From the NCBI RefSeq assembly GCF_015057245.1, contig NZ_SVET01000010.1, forward strand, positions 44,767 to 108,766: 64,000 nucleotides of DNA, read 5' to 3'. Each line of letters opens with the position of its first letter. Position 1 is the stretch's first letter. Position numbers and translations under genes: made by a program. This document shows positions 15,737 through 25,326 of the stretch, one piece after another. Source of the stretch: Pseudobutyrivibrio ruminis. Lineage in GTDB: Bacteria; Bacillota; Clostridia; Lachnospirales; Lachnospiraceae. Below the pieces are notes generated by a model. The model was not told the DNA's origin. It ran no database searches and saw only the letters and a program-made list of their open reading frames with translations.

Positions 15737-18349
15737 TGCGTTTTTTAGTTTTTCTAGCAACTTTCCGTACTGGTCGATGACGTCGCTGTGATGGCTTTTA
15801 ATATAGTCGATTTTGCTTTCTTTTGCTGCAAATTCCAGGTTCTTTGCTGCGTTAGAAAGTTCCTCGGCGCCGATGGTAAGAGCAGTGCCTTTGAGGGAGT
15901 GGGCGATGATTTGATAATTAGGCCAGTCCTCTTTTTGAAGTAGGCTGTTTAACGCTTCTCGCTTGTCCTCGTTAACAAATGTAGTTACAATCTGGCGATA
16001 GAAATCTTCGTCGCCTGCAGCAAATGCTAAGCCTGCCTTGGCATCTATAAAGCTAAGAGACTTGAGGAATTCGCTTTCTTCTGGTTCCTGATTAGAATCG
16101 GCTTTTGGTTCCTCCACCGCTTGAATCAGTTCCTCTGGTAAATGCTTAAGTACCATTTCATCCAAAGCATCAGGTTTTATAGGTTTTGAAAGATAATCCG
16201 TAAATCCGTTTTCCAAGTATTTCTTATCAGCACCCATCATTGCATTAGCAGTAAGCATAACAACAGGCGTTTCAAGGTTTGCACTGGCACCGTTTGCTCG
16301 AATGCGTTTAAGCACTTCGATACCGTCCATCTCTGGCATCATGTGATCCAGGAAGATGATATCGTATTTACGTTTATGGGATAACGCAAGAGCGTCAGGC
16401 CCGTTTAAAGCGGTATCAATCTGTATCTGTGTTTTCTTTAATAGACCAACAAATACATCCAGATTCATTTGCACATCATCTACTGCAAGTATTCGAGCTT
16501 TTGGTGCAATAAAGCTATTTGTATAGGTAAGCTTCTTGCGCATATCCAAATCAGTTAACTCACCGATTGGCTCAGGGTTGCTTATCTGCTGAGGTATTTC
16601 AACGGTGAATGTAGAGCCATGCTGGTAAGTACTTTCTACGTTGATAACACCGTGCAGTAATGATACAAGGTTTTGAGTGATGGTTAAGCCCAGGCCAGTA
16701 CCCTGGATTGTTCTGTTTTTAGAAAGATCAAATCGCTGGAAGTTCTCAAAAATATGAGGTAAGTCTTCCTCTTTTATACCGATACCATTGTCCTTGACCT
16801 GGATAACAAGAGCAAGGAAGTTATCGTTTCTCTCTTTGTATGTAGCGCTAAATTGTATGCTTCCACCTTCTGGAGTGTATTTCACAGCGTTAGATAGAAG
16901 ATTAGATAGAATTTGCTTAATTCTAATGTCATCACCAATCAATCCTGCAGGAAGATTTGGGTCGCAAGTAAATGAAAGCATTTGATTCTTCTGTGAAGAA
17001 AGGCCTGCAAACATGTGATAGCACTCTATCAAAAGGTGCTGAATGTTGTATTCCCCGGAAACAACTTCAAGCTTACCTGATTCAATCTTTGAGAAATCGA
17101 GCACATCATTTATTAAAGATGTAAGGTTCTTTGAAGCAACGTTGATGTTTTCGGCGTACTTCAAAATAGTTTCATCCTTGCATTCGCGACGAATCAGTTC
17201 ATCCATACCAGAAATAATATTGATAGGAGTACGGATTTCATGAGAAATATTACTGATGAATTCAGACTTTGCCTTGTTAGCTGCCTGAGCTTCATCTATG
17301 AGTCTGTTTTCCTCTGTAAGGTCTGTAGCTACGAGGATGTAGCACATTGGCTGGTTGCTTCGGTCAAATTTGCAAGAGAAATTGACGAGGATGACCTTGT
17401 TTGTCAACTTTGACGTCAATCGATAGTCAATTATGTCTCCTTTGGAGGCTTTTTCAAACATCTTCAGCGGTTCGCCTGTTTTTAACTCAAAAATCTCTTT
17501 CAAACGAATACGATGTGGTTCATTATCAAGCCCCAAAAGCTTGTCAGCGTATTCATTGGATAAATTGAGGTGATAGTTAGTATCAAATACCAGCAGACCA
17601 GTTCCTAATGTAGAAAAGATATCCTTACTGATACTGTTTACGGTGATGTTGAACATCATATAGTTGTTGGATGCAACAAAGAAAACAACAAAGGCGAAGA
17701 ACATACCAACAGTGTAAAATACGTGAGTGAGATTAAAATCACTATCGTATATACGGAAATCTGGAATGCATGATGCAGCCAGAATCAAGTTAGAAATATA
17801 TGCGAAAAATACGAGACGTTTTTCTCGTTTGAATCGAACATTTACAGCCCAAACGCAGGCGATTATGAACATAGAAATACCCATTATAGTTAAGAACGTA
17901 TAATGGAAAAGGTGTCGATATGGATCTAGACGGACATATGCGGTGTAGTTTTCATAGCGCACAAAAGTGTCAGATTCTCTACTACCGAAAATTACAATAT
18001 CAAATAGGGATGCCAGACCGGACAAACCGATAATCAAGTACTCTGCAAATCGGCTGAAATTCAAACAGCTGGTTACAAGAAGGATTTCAGCCATAAGATA
18101 AATATCGATTCCAATTAGCCCCAGCACTCTAAAATAGTATGCAAATCTAAGGTCTGGGCTGAGGGACATGATAGAGTATCCCATACAGCATAGACCATTT
18201 CCTAAGGCTAGCATGAACACCGAATATTTGAAAAATCCTTTAGTGTGTTTCTCCCTCTTTAAAAAGCTTGCACCAAGGTGCAGCGAGGTGGCTCCAGCCA
18301 GCAAAATTATTATGTTAATGTATGTAATATTGTTAATTAAAAGTTCCAT
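15719..18349 (-). CDS. Hybrid sensor histidine kinase with 7TM input, receiver and Hpt domains
   Basis: 876 residues from the chosen start. Order: about seven hydrophobic segments in the first 230 residues (7TM histidine kinase input), a PAS-like domain (LLVFDTNYHLNLSNEYADKLLG), HisKA with SHEIRTPINIISGMDELI, HATPase with NLLSNAVKYTPEGG and GTGLGL, a receiver with DHMMPEMDGIEVLKRI and a C-terminal Hpt with AHSLKGTALTIGAEEL. The frame continues to 18412, but that would leave only 28 bases to the divergent regulator, so I prefer the ATG at 18349. The phosphorelay output could be the LytTR regulator next door, though that is only proximity. Confidence 0.85.
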   Translation of the reverse strand: MELLINNITYINIIILLAGATSLHLGASFLKREKHTKGFFKYSVFMLALGNGLCCMGYSIMSLSPDLRFAYYFRVLGLIGIDIYLMAEILLVTSCLNFSRFAEYLIIGLSGLASLFDIVIFGSRESDTFVRYENYTAYVRLDPYRHLFHYTFLTIMGISMFIIACVWAVNVRFKREKRLVFFAYISNLILAASCIPDFRIYDSDFNLTHVFYTVGMFFAFVVFFVASNNYMMFNITVNSISKDIFSTLGTGLLVFDTNYHLNLSNEYADKLLGLDNEPHRIRLKEIFELKTGEPLKMFEKASKGDIIDYRLTSKLTNKVILVNFSCKFDRSNQPMCYILVATDLTEENRLIDEAQAANKAKSEFISNISHEIRTPINIISGMDELIRRECKDETILKYAENINVASKNLTSLINDVLDFSKIESGKLEVVSGEYNIQHLLIECYHMFAGLSSQKNQMLSFTCDPNLPAGLIGDDIRIKQILSNLLSNAVKYTPEGGSIQFSATYKERNDNFLALVIQVKDNGIGIKEEDLPHIFENFQRFDLSKNRTIQGTGLGLTITQNLVSLLHGVINVESTYQHGSTFTVEIPQQISNPEPIGELTDLDMRKKLTYTNSFIAPKARILAVDDVQMNLDVFVGLLKKTQIQIDTALNGPDALALSHKRKYDIIFLDHMMPEMDGIEVLKRIRANGASANLETPVVMLTANAMMGADKKYLENGFTDYLSKPIKPDALDEMVLKHLPEELIQAVEEPKADSNQEPEESEFLKSLSFIDAKAGLAFAAGDEDFYRQIVTTFVNEDKREALNSLLQKEDWPNYQIIAHSLKGTALTIGAEELSNAAKNLEFAAKESKIDYIKSHHSDVIDQYGKLLEKLKNALQLSI

Positions 18350-18440
18350 AAAATCATTATATAAAATAATTTTCTGATTTTCATTATCAACTTGAGAAAA
18401 TTGTGGTATCATTTCTTATACAAAGATATAGGGGGCAAGT

Positions 18441-19154
18441 ATGAGAGTTGCAGTAATAGATGACGAAAGTATATTTAGAATGCAATTGAAAATGATGGTA
18501 GAAAAACTTTCTGCGAGCAAGGAGATACCTCTAGAAGTTGAGGAATTCTCAAGCGGACCAGATTTTATCTCTGTTTTATCAGAAAGAAGATTCGACATCG
18601 TATTCATGGACATCTTCATGCCGGACATGGATGGCATAGAAGCAGCAAAAAAACTCAGAGAGATGACGGAGAGGACTTTCCTTATATTCATGACAGCGTC
18701 AGAAGGTCATTATCCAGATGCATTTTCACTACATGCATTTGACTACGTCACAAAACCATTTACAATAGAAAGAATAGATCAGGTCCTGACAGAGATAATC
18801 GAGCATACACCTATGGATGCGGCCTTTATTAAACTATCAGCTGGTCCAATAGATGAAAAGGTATATTTAAAGGATATTATCTCAGTAACAACAGATGGCC
18901 ATTACCTGGAAATAAACAAGGATGATGGCACAACCAGCAGAGTCAGACTTACATCAGGCGAATTTTTGGATTTGGCTGGTGCAGACAAAAGATTCATCAT
19001 GGTAAATCGCGGCATAATTATTAATATGGACTTTATTCATCACCTTGAGGGTGGCGATATTTACATGGATGATAAGAGCATATTCCCGATTTCAGCTCGT
19101 AAAGTATCGGAAATTTCTCAACAGATAAAGGATTATCAATTTAGTAATAGATAA
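18441..19154 (+). CDS. LytTR-family response regulator
   Basis: 237 residues: receiver domain (VIDDESIFRMQ, phospho-Asp in DIVFMDIFMPDMDG, Lys in DYVTKPF) and LytTR DNA-binding domain (GHYLEINKDDG, RFIMVNRGIIINM). The start ATG follows AGGGGG. It is divergent from the hybrid kinase and directly upstream of two surface-protein genes whose promoters share a TTGCCA direct repeat with a 20-base period, the spacing expected of LytTR dimers on DNA. I infer that it regulates them. Confidence 0.87.
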   Translation: MRVAVIDDESIFRMQLKMMVEKLSASKEIPLEVEEFSSGPDFISVLSERRFDIVFMDIFMPDMDGIEAAKKLREMTERTFLIFMTASEGHYPDAFSLHAFDYVTKPFTIERIDQVLTEIIEHTPMDAAFIKLSAGPIDEKVYLKDIISVTTDGHYLEINKDDGTTSRVRLTSGEFLDLAGADKRFIMVNRGIIINMDFIHHLEGGDIYMDDKSIFPISARKVSEISQQIKDYQFSNR

Positions 19155-19180
19155 AATATTTTAAGTTAGCCGTAATACTT

Positions 19181-19218
19181 TTGCCAGATTTTAATCAATC
19201 TTGCCAAGGGCGTTGCGT
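19181..19218 (+). promoter_or_regulatory. Operator-like TTGCCA repeat and -35 of the first surface-protein gene
   Basis: TTGCCA at 19181-19186 and 19201-19206 (20-base period), then TTGCGT as probable -35 at 19213-19218; a TACGCT at 19235 could be the -10. The distance from second repeat to -35 is the same as in the second surface gene. It implies that transcription begins near 19248, downstream of earlier possible start codons. Confidence 0.55.
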
Positions 19219-19287
19219 CTAACTTTTTTTATGTTACGCTATAAGCAGGAAATTTGGACTTTTGTATATGGAAGGGCACAGAAAGTT

Positions 19288-21543
19288 ATGAGGAGTGGTT
19301 CAGCAAAGGCTTTGGCAGCTGGATTATCTACAATTACATTAGCGGGTAGTATCGTATTTCCGATACAGGTAGAGGCTTCAGAGAATTCTGAAGGCTCTGT
19401 TGTTGTGCCTTCAGATACTAAAGAGCAGCAGGTTGTTTCGCCAGAGGAAGCTGCAGTTGAAAGTAGCGTTAGCGCAACTGAATCGGTCCCAGAGACACTT
19501 GCTGATGCAGATGTTTCTACAGAAGTAAGCAATGCAGTAGATGCAGGTGTGGTAGATGAAAGTGCTGCAGCCAATTCACAGGCAATCACACGGGATATTA
19601 CCGATGCAAACACTCAGGTTGCTGATGCAGCTACAGCAGTTTCAGGTGTGGCAGATGCAAAGGATTCCATGGATTCTAGTGTTGCAGCAGCCGATGAAAG
19701 CCTTGCTTCAGCAAATGATACTGCTTCAGGCGTAGCACAGGTCACAGGACAGGCTAGTGAAGTGGCAAATGCAGCAGCGGTTGCAGTGGCAGACACAAAC
19801 ACTGATCAGGAAAGTGCAGAAGCTATTATCGCAGATGCTACCGCCACTGTTGAGGAAGCAGAAAAGCAATTTGCATCAGCAGAGGAAACATACAATAATA
19901 AACTTTCAGAATACGAATCAGCTAAAGCTGAATACGAAGCCGCAGCTGAAGAATACAATAATAAAAAATCACAGGCTACATCAGATTTATCAGATGCAGA
20001 GGCTACACTTACAGACGCCCAGGAAAAGCTTGCTTCATTAGAAGAGCAGCTGGAGGCAGCAGGCCAGGACCTTGCAGCAGCTGGTGCAGATGCACTTATT
20101 GCAGCAGACGCAGACAAATCAGATGTCACATCATACATCGCTACAGTGGTAGAACACTACTACGCACCAAACACAGAGCTTGCCGATGGGCAGTCTGTTT
20201 CAAATTTTGCAGTTACACCTTACAAAGGAAATGTTATCGGAATTTCATATGATATTGTGGATGCCGATGGTAATTATGTACGTACTGTTAGTGCTAATTA
20301 CGGATATACGGTAGATTACAAATCTGGTGAGGTTCGTATTTACGATAGGGACATGGTATACGAATACCAGGACATCAATGGCAACATAGTCTCTCTTACA
20401 AAGGAAGAGGCTGAGCAGCTGAAGGATGGCGTGGTTGAGTATTCTTATTGGACTGCCACAGGATTTTATATTCCTAGTTATTATGGTTGGGTGATTGAAT
20501 CAACTTATATTAAGCGTCCAGAAAACAGATGGACGTATAGTGATTTCAATGATTTGATTAAGTTCGAAGAAACAAAGGGAAGAGTAGTTACAAGTACAGC
20601 AGCAGAATATCCATATGGCTACTTCAGGTACTACCAAGGCACCAGTGTTTCATCCACTGTTAAGAACTCAAAATACACATCAGAGGATGATCTTAAAAAT
20701 GCAATAGTTGATGATGCAAAGAAGCAAAACAAAGCTACAGGCGTTGCTTTCGATAAAAGCAGGCTATTAAACATAACAGAGCATAAAACGACTGCTGAGG
20801 TTTATAGTTACGAAGTAAATAATAATCAGGTATTTACAAGCGCATCCAAGGATTACGCTTCCTATATATCAGAGATTACTGAAAAATATAATGCTTACAA
20901 AGCTCTTTCAGAGGCTGTCAGATCAGCAAAGGCGGATTTTGAATCAGCCAAGCAGACAGTATCTAGCTTGAAGCAGCAGATTGCAGATTTAGATGCAGCT
21001 AGCGATATTAATACAGGAATGGAGCTTGCAAGGCTTCAGGGTGAGCTTGAAAAAGCTCAGACCGATTACGACATAGCAAAATCAAATCTGGCAGATGCAA
21101 AGGAAGCTTTAGCAAATGCACAGTCAACATACGACGCCAGATTCAATACAGTTTCTTCTATAGAAATAGCGCAAGTAGATTCCGAAGAGGTTATCCAGTA
21201 CGCAGAGGAAATCGAAGAGGAAGAGCTAGAGGAAGAAGAGATTGAAGAAGAGGAAGAGGAATCAGAAGAAGAGATTCATATCATCACTTCCCCAAGCAGC
21301 AACGCCGGTGGATATGGCGGTGAGGCAGAGATTCCACAGGATCAGCCTGAAGAACCTGCACCGGAAGAAACAGTCACAATCGAAGAGGAACAGTCACCTA
21401 CAGGAATCACCCTGGCAGGCCTTATGGAAAGAGGTAAATGGTTCGTCGGACTTGCAGGTGTTTCAACTGCAGGAGTTGGCGTTGGAGTCCTAGAAGCAAA
21501 GCGCCGAGCAGCTATAAAGCTCATCGATAAATTGAATCAGTAA
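19288..21543 (+). CDS. Secreted, cell-surface coiled-coil protein (paralogue 1)
   Basis: 751 residues from ATG 19288. I chose this start because the signal peptide (KALAAGLSTITLAGSIVFP, cleavage after QVEA) then aligns with paralogue 2, and the upstream ATG and TTG lie inside the promoter. An Ala/Asp/Ser-rich region (about 60-270) is a long coiled coil with repeated (A/S)DAxxA patterns, followed by a Tyr-rich globular part (VEHYYAPNTELADGQ), a second coiled coil, a very acidic Glu stretch, and a C-terminal hydrophobic segment ending in KRR. There is no exact LPXTG; SPTGITLAG precedes the hydrophobic tail. Function unknown; probably adhesion or surface structure. Confidence 0.75.
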   Translation: MRSGSAKALAAGLSTITLAGSIVFPIQVEASENSEGSVVVPSDTKEQQVVSPEEAAVESSVSATESVPETLADADVSTEVSNAVDAGVVDESAAANSQAITRDITDANTQVADAATAVSGVADAKDSMDSSVAAADESLASANDTASGVAQVTGQASEVANAAAVAVADTNTDQESAEAIIADATATVEEAEKQFASAEETYNNKLSEYESAKAEYEAAAEEYNNKKSQATSDLSDAEATLTDAQEKLASLEEQLEAAGQDLAAAGADALIAADADKSDVTSYIATVVEHYYAPNTELADGQSVSNFAVTPYKGNVIGISYDIVDADGNYVRTVSANYGYTVDYKSGEVRIYDRDMVYEYQDINGNIVSLTKEEAEQLKDGVVEYSYWTATGFYIPSYYGWVIESTYIKRPENRWTYSDFNDLIKFEETKGRVVTSTAAEYPYGYFRYYQGTSVSSTVKNSKYTSEDDLKNAIVDDAKKQNKATGVAFDKSRLLNITEHKTTAEVYSYEVNNNQVFTSASKDYASYISEITEKYNAYKALSEAVRSAKADFESAKQTVSSLKQQIADLDAASDINTGMELARLQGELEKAQTDYDIAKSNLADAKEALANAQSTYDARFNTVSSIEIAQVDSEEVIQYAEEIEEEELEEEEIEEEEEESEEEIHIITSPSSNAGGYGGEAEIPQDQPEEPAPEETVTIEEEQSPTGITLAGLMERGKWFVGLAGVSTAGVGVGVLEAKRRAAIKLIDKLNQ

Positions 21544-21551
21544 TAGTTATT

Positions 21552-21583
21552 AACTAGTCAGCGAATGCTGGCTAGTTTTTTTA
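21552..21583 (+). terminator. Terminator after surface-protein gene 1
   Basis: Stem AACTAGTCAGC/GCTGGCTAGTT (11 bp, one G-U) with GAAT loop, then seven T. Confidence 0.88.
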
Positions 21584-21595
21584 TGGGTAAATATC

Positions 21596-21656
21596 TTGCC
21601 AAAAAACGTCACATTTTGCCAATGTTATTGTACGTAACGATTTTCGGTGTTATATT
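21596..21656 (+). promoter_or_regulatory. Operator-like repeat and promoter of surface-protein gene 2
   Basis: TTGCCA at 21596-21601 and 21616-21621 (20-base period), 6 bases before -35 TTGTAC (21628-21633), 17-base spacer, -10 TATATT (21651-21656). Further ACGTAACG copies occur at 21632 and 21672. The arrangement matches the first gene. Confidence 0.65.
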
Positions 21657-21745
21657 CTATAACAGATGTTCACGTAACGTTCACATAACAATCATGGAAT
21701 GTTAACAAAGTGTAATGTACGGTTTAGGGAAAGGAATTTATACGT

Positions 21746-24700
21746 ATGAAGAAGAATGTAGTAAAAGCAATGTCAGTTGGCTTATCAGCAATCACAATTG
21801 CAAGCTCACTGAGCGTACCTGTATTTGCAGAGGAGTCAACAGAAGGGGGACAGCCAGCGGAACCAAGTACAGCTTCTCAAGAGGTAGAGACTAATGTAGC
21901 AGAGCAGACTGTTGTAAATGATACAGCAGAGCTGAATGAAAGCTACAATGGTAATCAGTCAGAAACACCAGCAGAAGGTGAACCTAGTACAGAAGGTGAA
22001 ACACAGACAACAAACGAAGAAAAGTCTACACTCGATAAAGTTCAGGATGCTGTTAATACTACAAATGCTACATTTAAAGATGACGACACATATTCATTCA
22101 AGGTAGATATCGAAGTTAGAGATGAATTTGGTAATGTTGTTGCTGACGAAAACGGTGAAATAAAGACAGAAGAAAAGACTGTAGAAGGAAATTATAAAGA
22201 AACTGCAGCTGATGCGCAGGAAGCTGCAAAGGCAGCGGGAGAAGCGATTGCAGCAGCAGATGCTGATACAAAAGAAATTTTGCAGGCAGCAGAAGATATG
22301 GATGATGCAGCAGCAGATGCAAATACAGCAGTAGGTAATGCTGAATCAGCAGCTTCTGATGTTACTTCAGCAGTTAATAAGGCACAGCAGGATGCAAATG
22401 CAGCAGTAGTTGCAGTTGCAACTGATTCACAGGAAAATGCTGCTACACTTATTGCTACAGCACAGCAGTCAGTAGCAGATGCACAGCAGACATACGATGA
22501 AAAGGCACAGGACCTTGCAGATGCAAAGAGTGCATATGAGGATGCAATAGAGGATCTTAATGATGCGGCTGATAGATATCAGGCTGCTAAGGACGATGCG
22601 ACTGGTGACTTGGCAGACGCAGAAAAAGACTTAGCAACATTGCAGGCAAAGGTTGATGAGCTCGAGAAGGCTGTAGAGAATGCAAAAAATGCACTTGCTG
22701 AGTCAGCTGCAGGTGTTCTTGCGGCAGCAGATAAGGAATATGCAGATAGCGATAAGACTGCAGCAGATACAAACAAGTATATTGCAGCAGTAGTTGAGAA
22801 TTATTACTTAGTAAACAACGTAGAGCTTGCAGAAGGACAGAAATTAGAGGTAACTGTTTCAGATGCAGTGGAAAATCAGGATGCAGGTCTTAACCTTGTA
22901 AGTGTTACATATAATGTTCTTGATGAGTCTGGCGCAGTTGTAGCTACAAATTCATTCAATCTTGGCTACGCTATTAATAATGGTGTTGTAGAGCTCTTCG
23001 AAAAGGAAGTTCGTTACGAGTACACAACTACTGATGGAAAGCTCATTTCTTTATCTGGTACTGATATCGAAACAGAAGTTACAAATGGAACAGCTGTAAG
23101 AAGATATGAGTATACTGATGAAGAAGGTAAAACAACTTATTTATCACAGGATCAGTATGATGACCTCAAAACAGATGAAGAGAAAGCTAAGTATACATTA
23201 GGCTATGTTCTTCTTGGTAATTGGGGAGATGCTGATACAAAGGGGTTGGATTCAGATGAAACAACTTACACAATTGGAAACACAACCAAAAAAGTAGTTG
23301 CTGTAGAGGAAATTGCAACAGGTGAGGATGCTACTACCGTATGCTATTTCGATAAGAATGGTAATTATATAAAAGTTGTAACAAATTATACTACAAAGTA
23401 TGTTTATACATATGCTAATGGCACACAAATATCAGCAGATAGCTTTAAAAGCGAAGCTGAAGCTCAGTCTAAGGCAAATGAAGCTGCTGCAAGCATTCAA
23501 GATGTAATCGATACACTTGTCAATGTGGATGATTATTATAGAATTGGTGGTATGTATGTTCCAAAGTATTCATATAATGGGAAATATAAAGATACACATA
23601 CAAAAATAACACATTGGTCTGAAAATAGTGCAATATCTGCAGGAAAAGAGGCTGTAAAGTCACACTATAAGTCAAATACGTACTATGGAAGTGATGTTTC
23701 ATATGGAGATAATTGGTCAGCATATTTCGATGGCGCTTTGGATCCATGGCATGTTAGTGGTTCATACACTGCAACATACGATAAGCAGTACAATAGTAGG
23801 GATAACAACTATACTACATGGGAAGCATTTTTAGATAAATTTAGAAGCGGAAAGAAAAAAGAGGAGGTAATTGCTCAGTTCGAAAGTGAGTACAATGTAG
23901 TTGTTACAAACGCTAAAAGCTTTAATTGGGATATTTATAATGCAACACTTTATTATTTACAGTTATATAGCGTAAATGGTACTGTTGCTGGCACAAAATA
24001 TCAATCTGAGCAAGATGCAATTAACGCTGCAATTAATGCTGCAATCGCAGATAATTATGGTGCAAATGGTGGAGAAAAAGTAATTGGTATTGATGAAAAC
24101 AATAGCAAATTAACTACTGCTAAGTATTATCAGTACTTCTTAGATTATGTTACAAAGACAACTGCAGTTGATGAAGCAGGTGCAAACTACACAGATACAT
24201 ACACTGCAAGTGTTGCAAATGAATACGGCAAGGTTTACAGAAACGTACAAAACGCTACTGACCTTGTAAGTGGTTACACAAACCAGATCAACGGCACAAA
24301 CCAAACATTATCTAACTACGCTACACTACTTCAGCAGCTTGCAGACGCAAAGGCAGCTGTAGAGGCAGCTCAGGATAAGGTAACAGATATCCAGGGCAAG
24401 ATTGATGATCTTGGCAAGGATGGCGCAATCTTATCACTTCAGGTTCTTGAGTGGGAGCTTAGACTTGCAGATGCTCAGAAGGCATACGATGATGCAAAGG
24501 CTACACTTGATGATGCTAAGGCTGCTCTTAACACAGCAACCCAGGCATACAGTGATAAGTATCCAACAATCGTTCCTACAACAGGTGGCGGCGCTACAAC
24601 TACAACAGGCGGAGCAGCTCCAGTAGTTTACGCTACAGCTACTACAGCAGCAGTTGCAGCAGACGAAGAGCTTGAGATTCCTGATGATGCAGTACCTGCA

Positions 24701-24994
24701 GCAGGCCAGGCAAGAAGAGCTCGTAGAGCTAGAACAGTTGCAGCAAACGATAACACAACTACAATCGACGAGGCTGAGACACCACTTGCAGGTGGCGATG
24801 CAGATGATGCAGTAGTTGAGGATACACAGGATGAAACAACAACTGTAGAAGAAGATTTAGTACCACTTGCAGGAGAAACTCAGAAGGGATTCTTCGCAAG
24901 AACATGGTGGGGATGGTTACTCCTTATCATTGCAGTTCTTACAGGAACTACAGCATATGCTAAGAAGAAGGCTGATGCTAAGAAGATTAAGTAA
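21746..24994 (+). CDS. Secreted, cell-surface coiled-coil protein (paralogue 2)
   Basis: 1082 residues. Signal peptide MKKNVVKAMSVGLSAITIASS with cleavage near VFA-EES. A Thr/Glu-rich linker is followed by a long Ala/Asp-rich coiled coil (to about residue 330), a Tyr-rich middle part with VENYYLVNNVELAEGQ (clearly related to paralogue 1) and WHVSGSYTATYD repeats, a second coiled coil, Thr/Gly-rich and Arg-rich linkers (RRARRART) and a terminal membrane helix with a Lys tail. PLAG occurs at two sites (TPLAG and VPLAG), the latter just before the helix where a sortase motif would sit. AAAGGAA precedes the ATG. Confidence 0.78.
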   Translation: MKKNVVKAMSVGLSAITIASSLSVPVFAEESTEGGQPAEPSTASQEVETNVAEQTVVNDTAELNESYNGNQSETPAEGEPSTEGETQTTNEEKSTLDKVQDAVNTTNATFKDDDTYSFKVDIEVRDEFGNVVADENGEIKTEEKTVEGNYKETAADAQEAAKAAGEAIAAADADTKEILQAAEDMDDAAADANTAVGNAESAASDVTSAVNKAQQDANAAVVAVATDSQENAATLIATAQQSVADAQQTYDEKAQDLADAKSAYEDAIEDLNDAADRYQAAKDDATGDLADAEKDLATLQAKVDELEKAVENAKNALAESAAGVLAAADKEYADSDKTAADTNKYIAAVVENYYLVNNVELAEGQKLEVTVSDAVENQDAGLNLVSVTYNVLDESGAVVATNSFNLGYAINNGVVELFEKEVRYEYTTTDGKLISLSGTDIETEVTNGTAVRRYEYTDEEGKTTYLSQDQYDDLKTDEEKAKYTLGYVLLGNWGDADTKGLDSDETTYTIGNTTKKVVAVEEIATGEDATTVCYFDKNGNYIKVVTNYTTKYVYTYANGTQISADSFKSEAEAQSKANEAAASIQDVIDTLVNVDDYYRIGGMYVPKYSYNGKYKDTHTKITHWSENSAISAGKEAVKSHYKSNTYYGSDVSYGDNWSAYFDGALDPWHVSGSYTATYDKQYNSRDNNYTTWEAFLDKFRSGKKKEEVIAQFESEYNVVVTNAKSFNWDIYNATLYYLQLYSVNGTVAGTKYQSEQDAINAAINAAIADNYGANGGEKVIGIDENNSKLTTAKYYQYFLDYVTKTTAVDEAGANYTDTYTASVANEYGKVYRNVQNATDLVSGYTNQINGTNQTLSNYATLLQQLADAKAAVEAAQDKVTDIQGKIDDLGKDGAILSLQVLEWELRLADAQKAYDDAKATLDDAKAALNTATQAYSDKYPTIVPTTGGGATTTTGGAAPVVYATATTAAVAADEELEIPDDAVPAAGQARRARRARTVAANDNTTTIDEAETPLAGGDADDAVVEDTQDETTTVEEDLVPLAGETQKGFFARTWWGWLLLIIAVLTGTTAYAKKKADAKKIK

Positions 24995-25326
24995 TTAGGT
25001 TTTAACTGCGATAATTACTTAAATAAAATTCGAAGGGTGAGGTTAAGAGGTTATGAAGGTTCTAATTCTGAAAGTGAGGATGATAAAAACGATGTTGGAG
25101 AATCATAAAACCAGAAAGCAGTTAAAGAAGCTCCAATTGAGTAAACAACAATAATTATCCTACGAAAAAAGAGAGAGTTGGCAGCGGTTGCCAGCTCTCT
25201 TTTTTCTAGTAAATTTTTGTATACAAAAAAGAACAGCAAAATGAAAGAATAAACAAAAAAGCTACGTAGTTTTATGGTATAGTATTGATTGTGAAAAAAT
25301 AAACGATAATTTTTATCAATTAATTT
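24995..25326. other. Intergenic region: decayed coding remnant, terminator and hydE promoter
   Basis: From about 25032 to 25155 one frame reads like protein (EGSNSESEDDKNDVGES, stop, NQKAVKEAPIE, stop) but lacks a proper start, so it may be the tail of a lost gene. A 33-codon frame at 25053-25154 has a poorly spaced ribosome site. A terminator follows at 25165, and near 25277 a TATAGT could be the -10 of hydE. Confidence 0.4.
25165..25206. terminator. Strong bidirectional terminator
   Basis: AGAGAGTTGGCA pairs with TGCCAGCTCTCT (one G-U), with six A before and six T after. Confidence 0.88.

Noticed and set aside
19201..19287. Upstream start codons (TTG 19201, ATG 19231) for surface protein 1
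   Set aside because: They fall within the shared promoter arrangement and would add a charged N-terminus before the signal peptide; ATG 19288 aligns with the paralogue.
24560..24620. LPXTG-like VPTTG in surface protein 2
   Set aside because: It lies inside a Thr/Gly linker far from the C-terminal membrane helix, so it cannot be a sorting signal.
25053..25154. 33-codon ORF before hydE
   Set aside because: The ribosome site is only 2 bases from the ATG, and another frame of the same stretch looks more protein-like; no support for translation.
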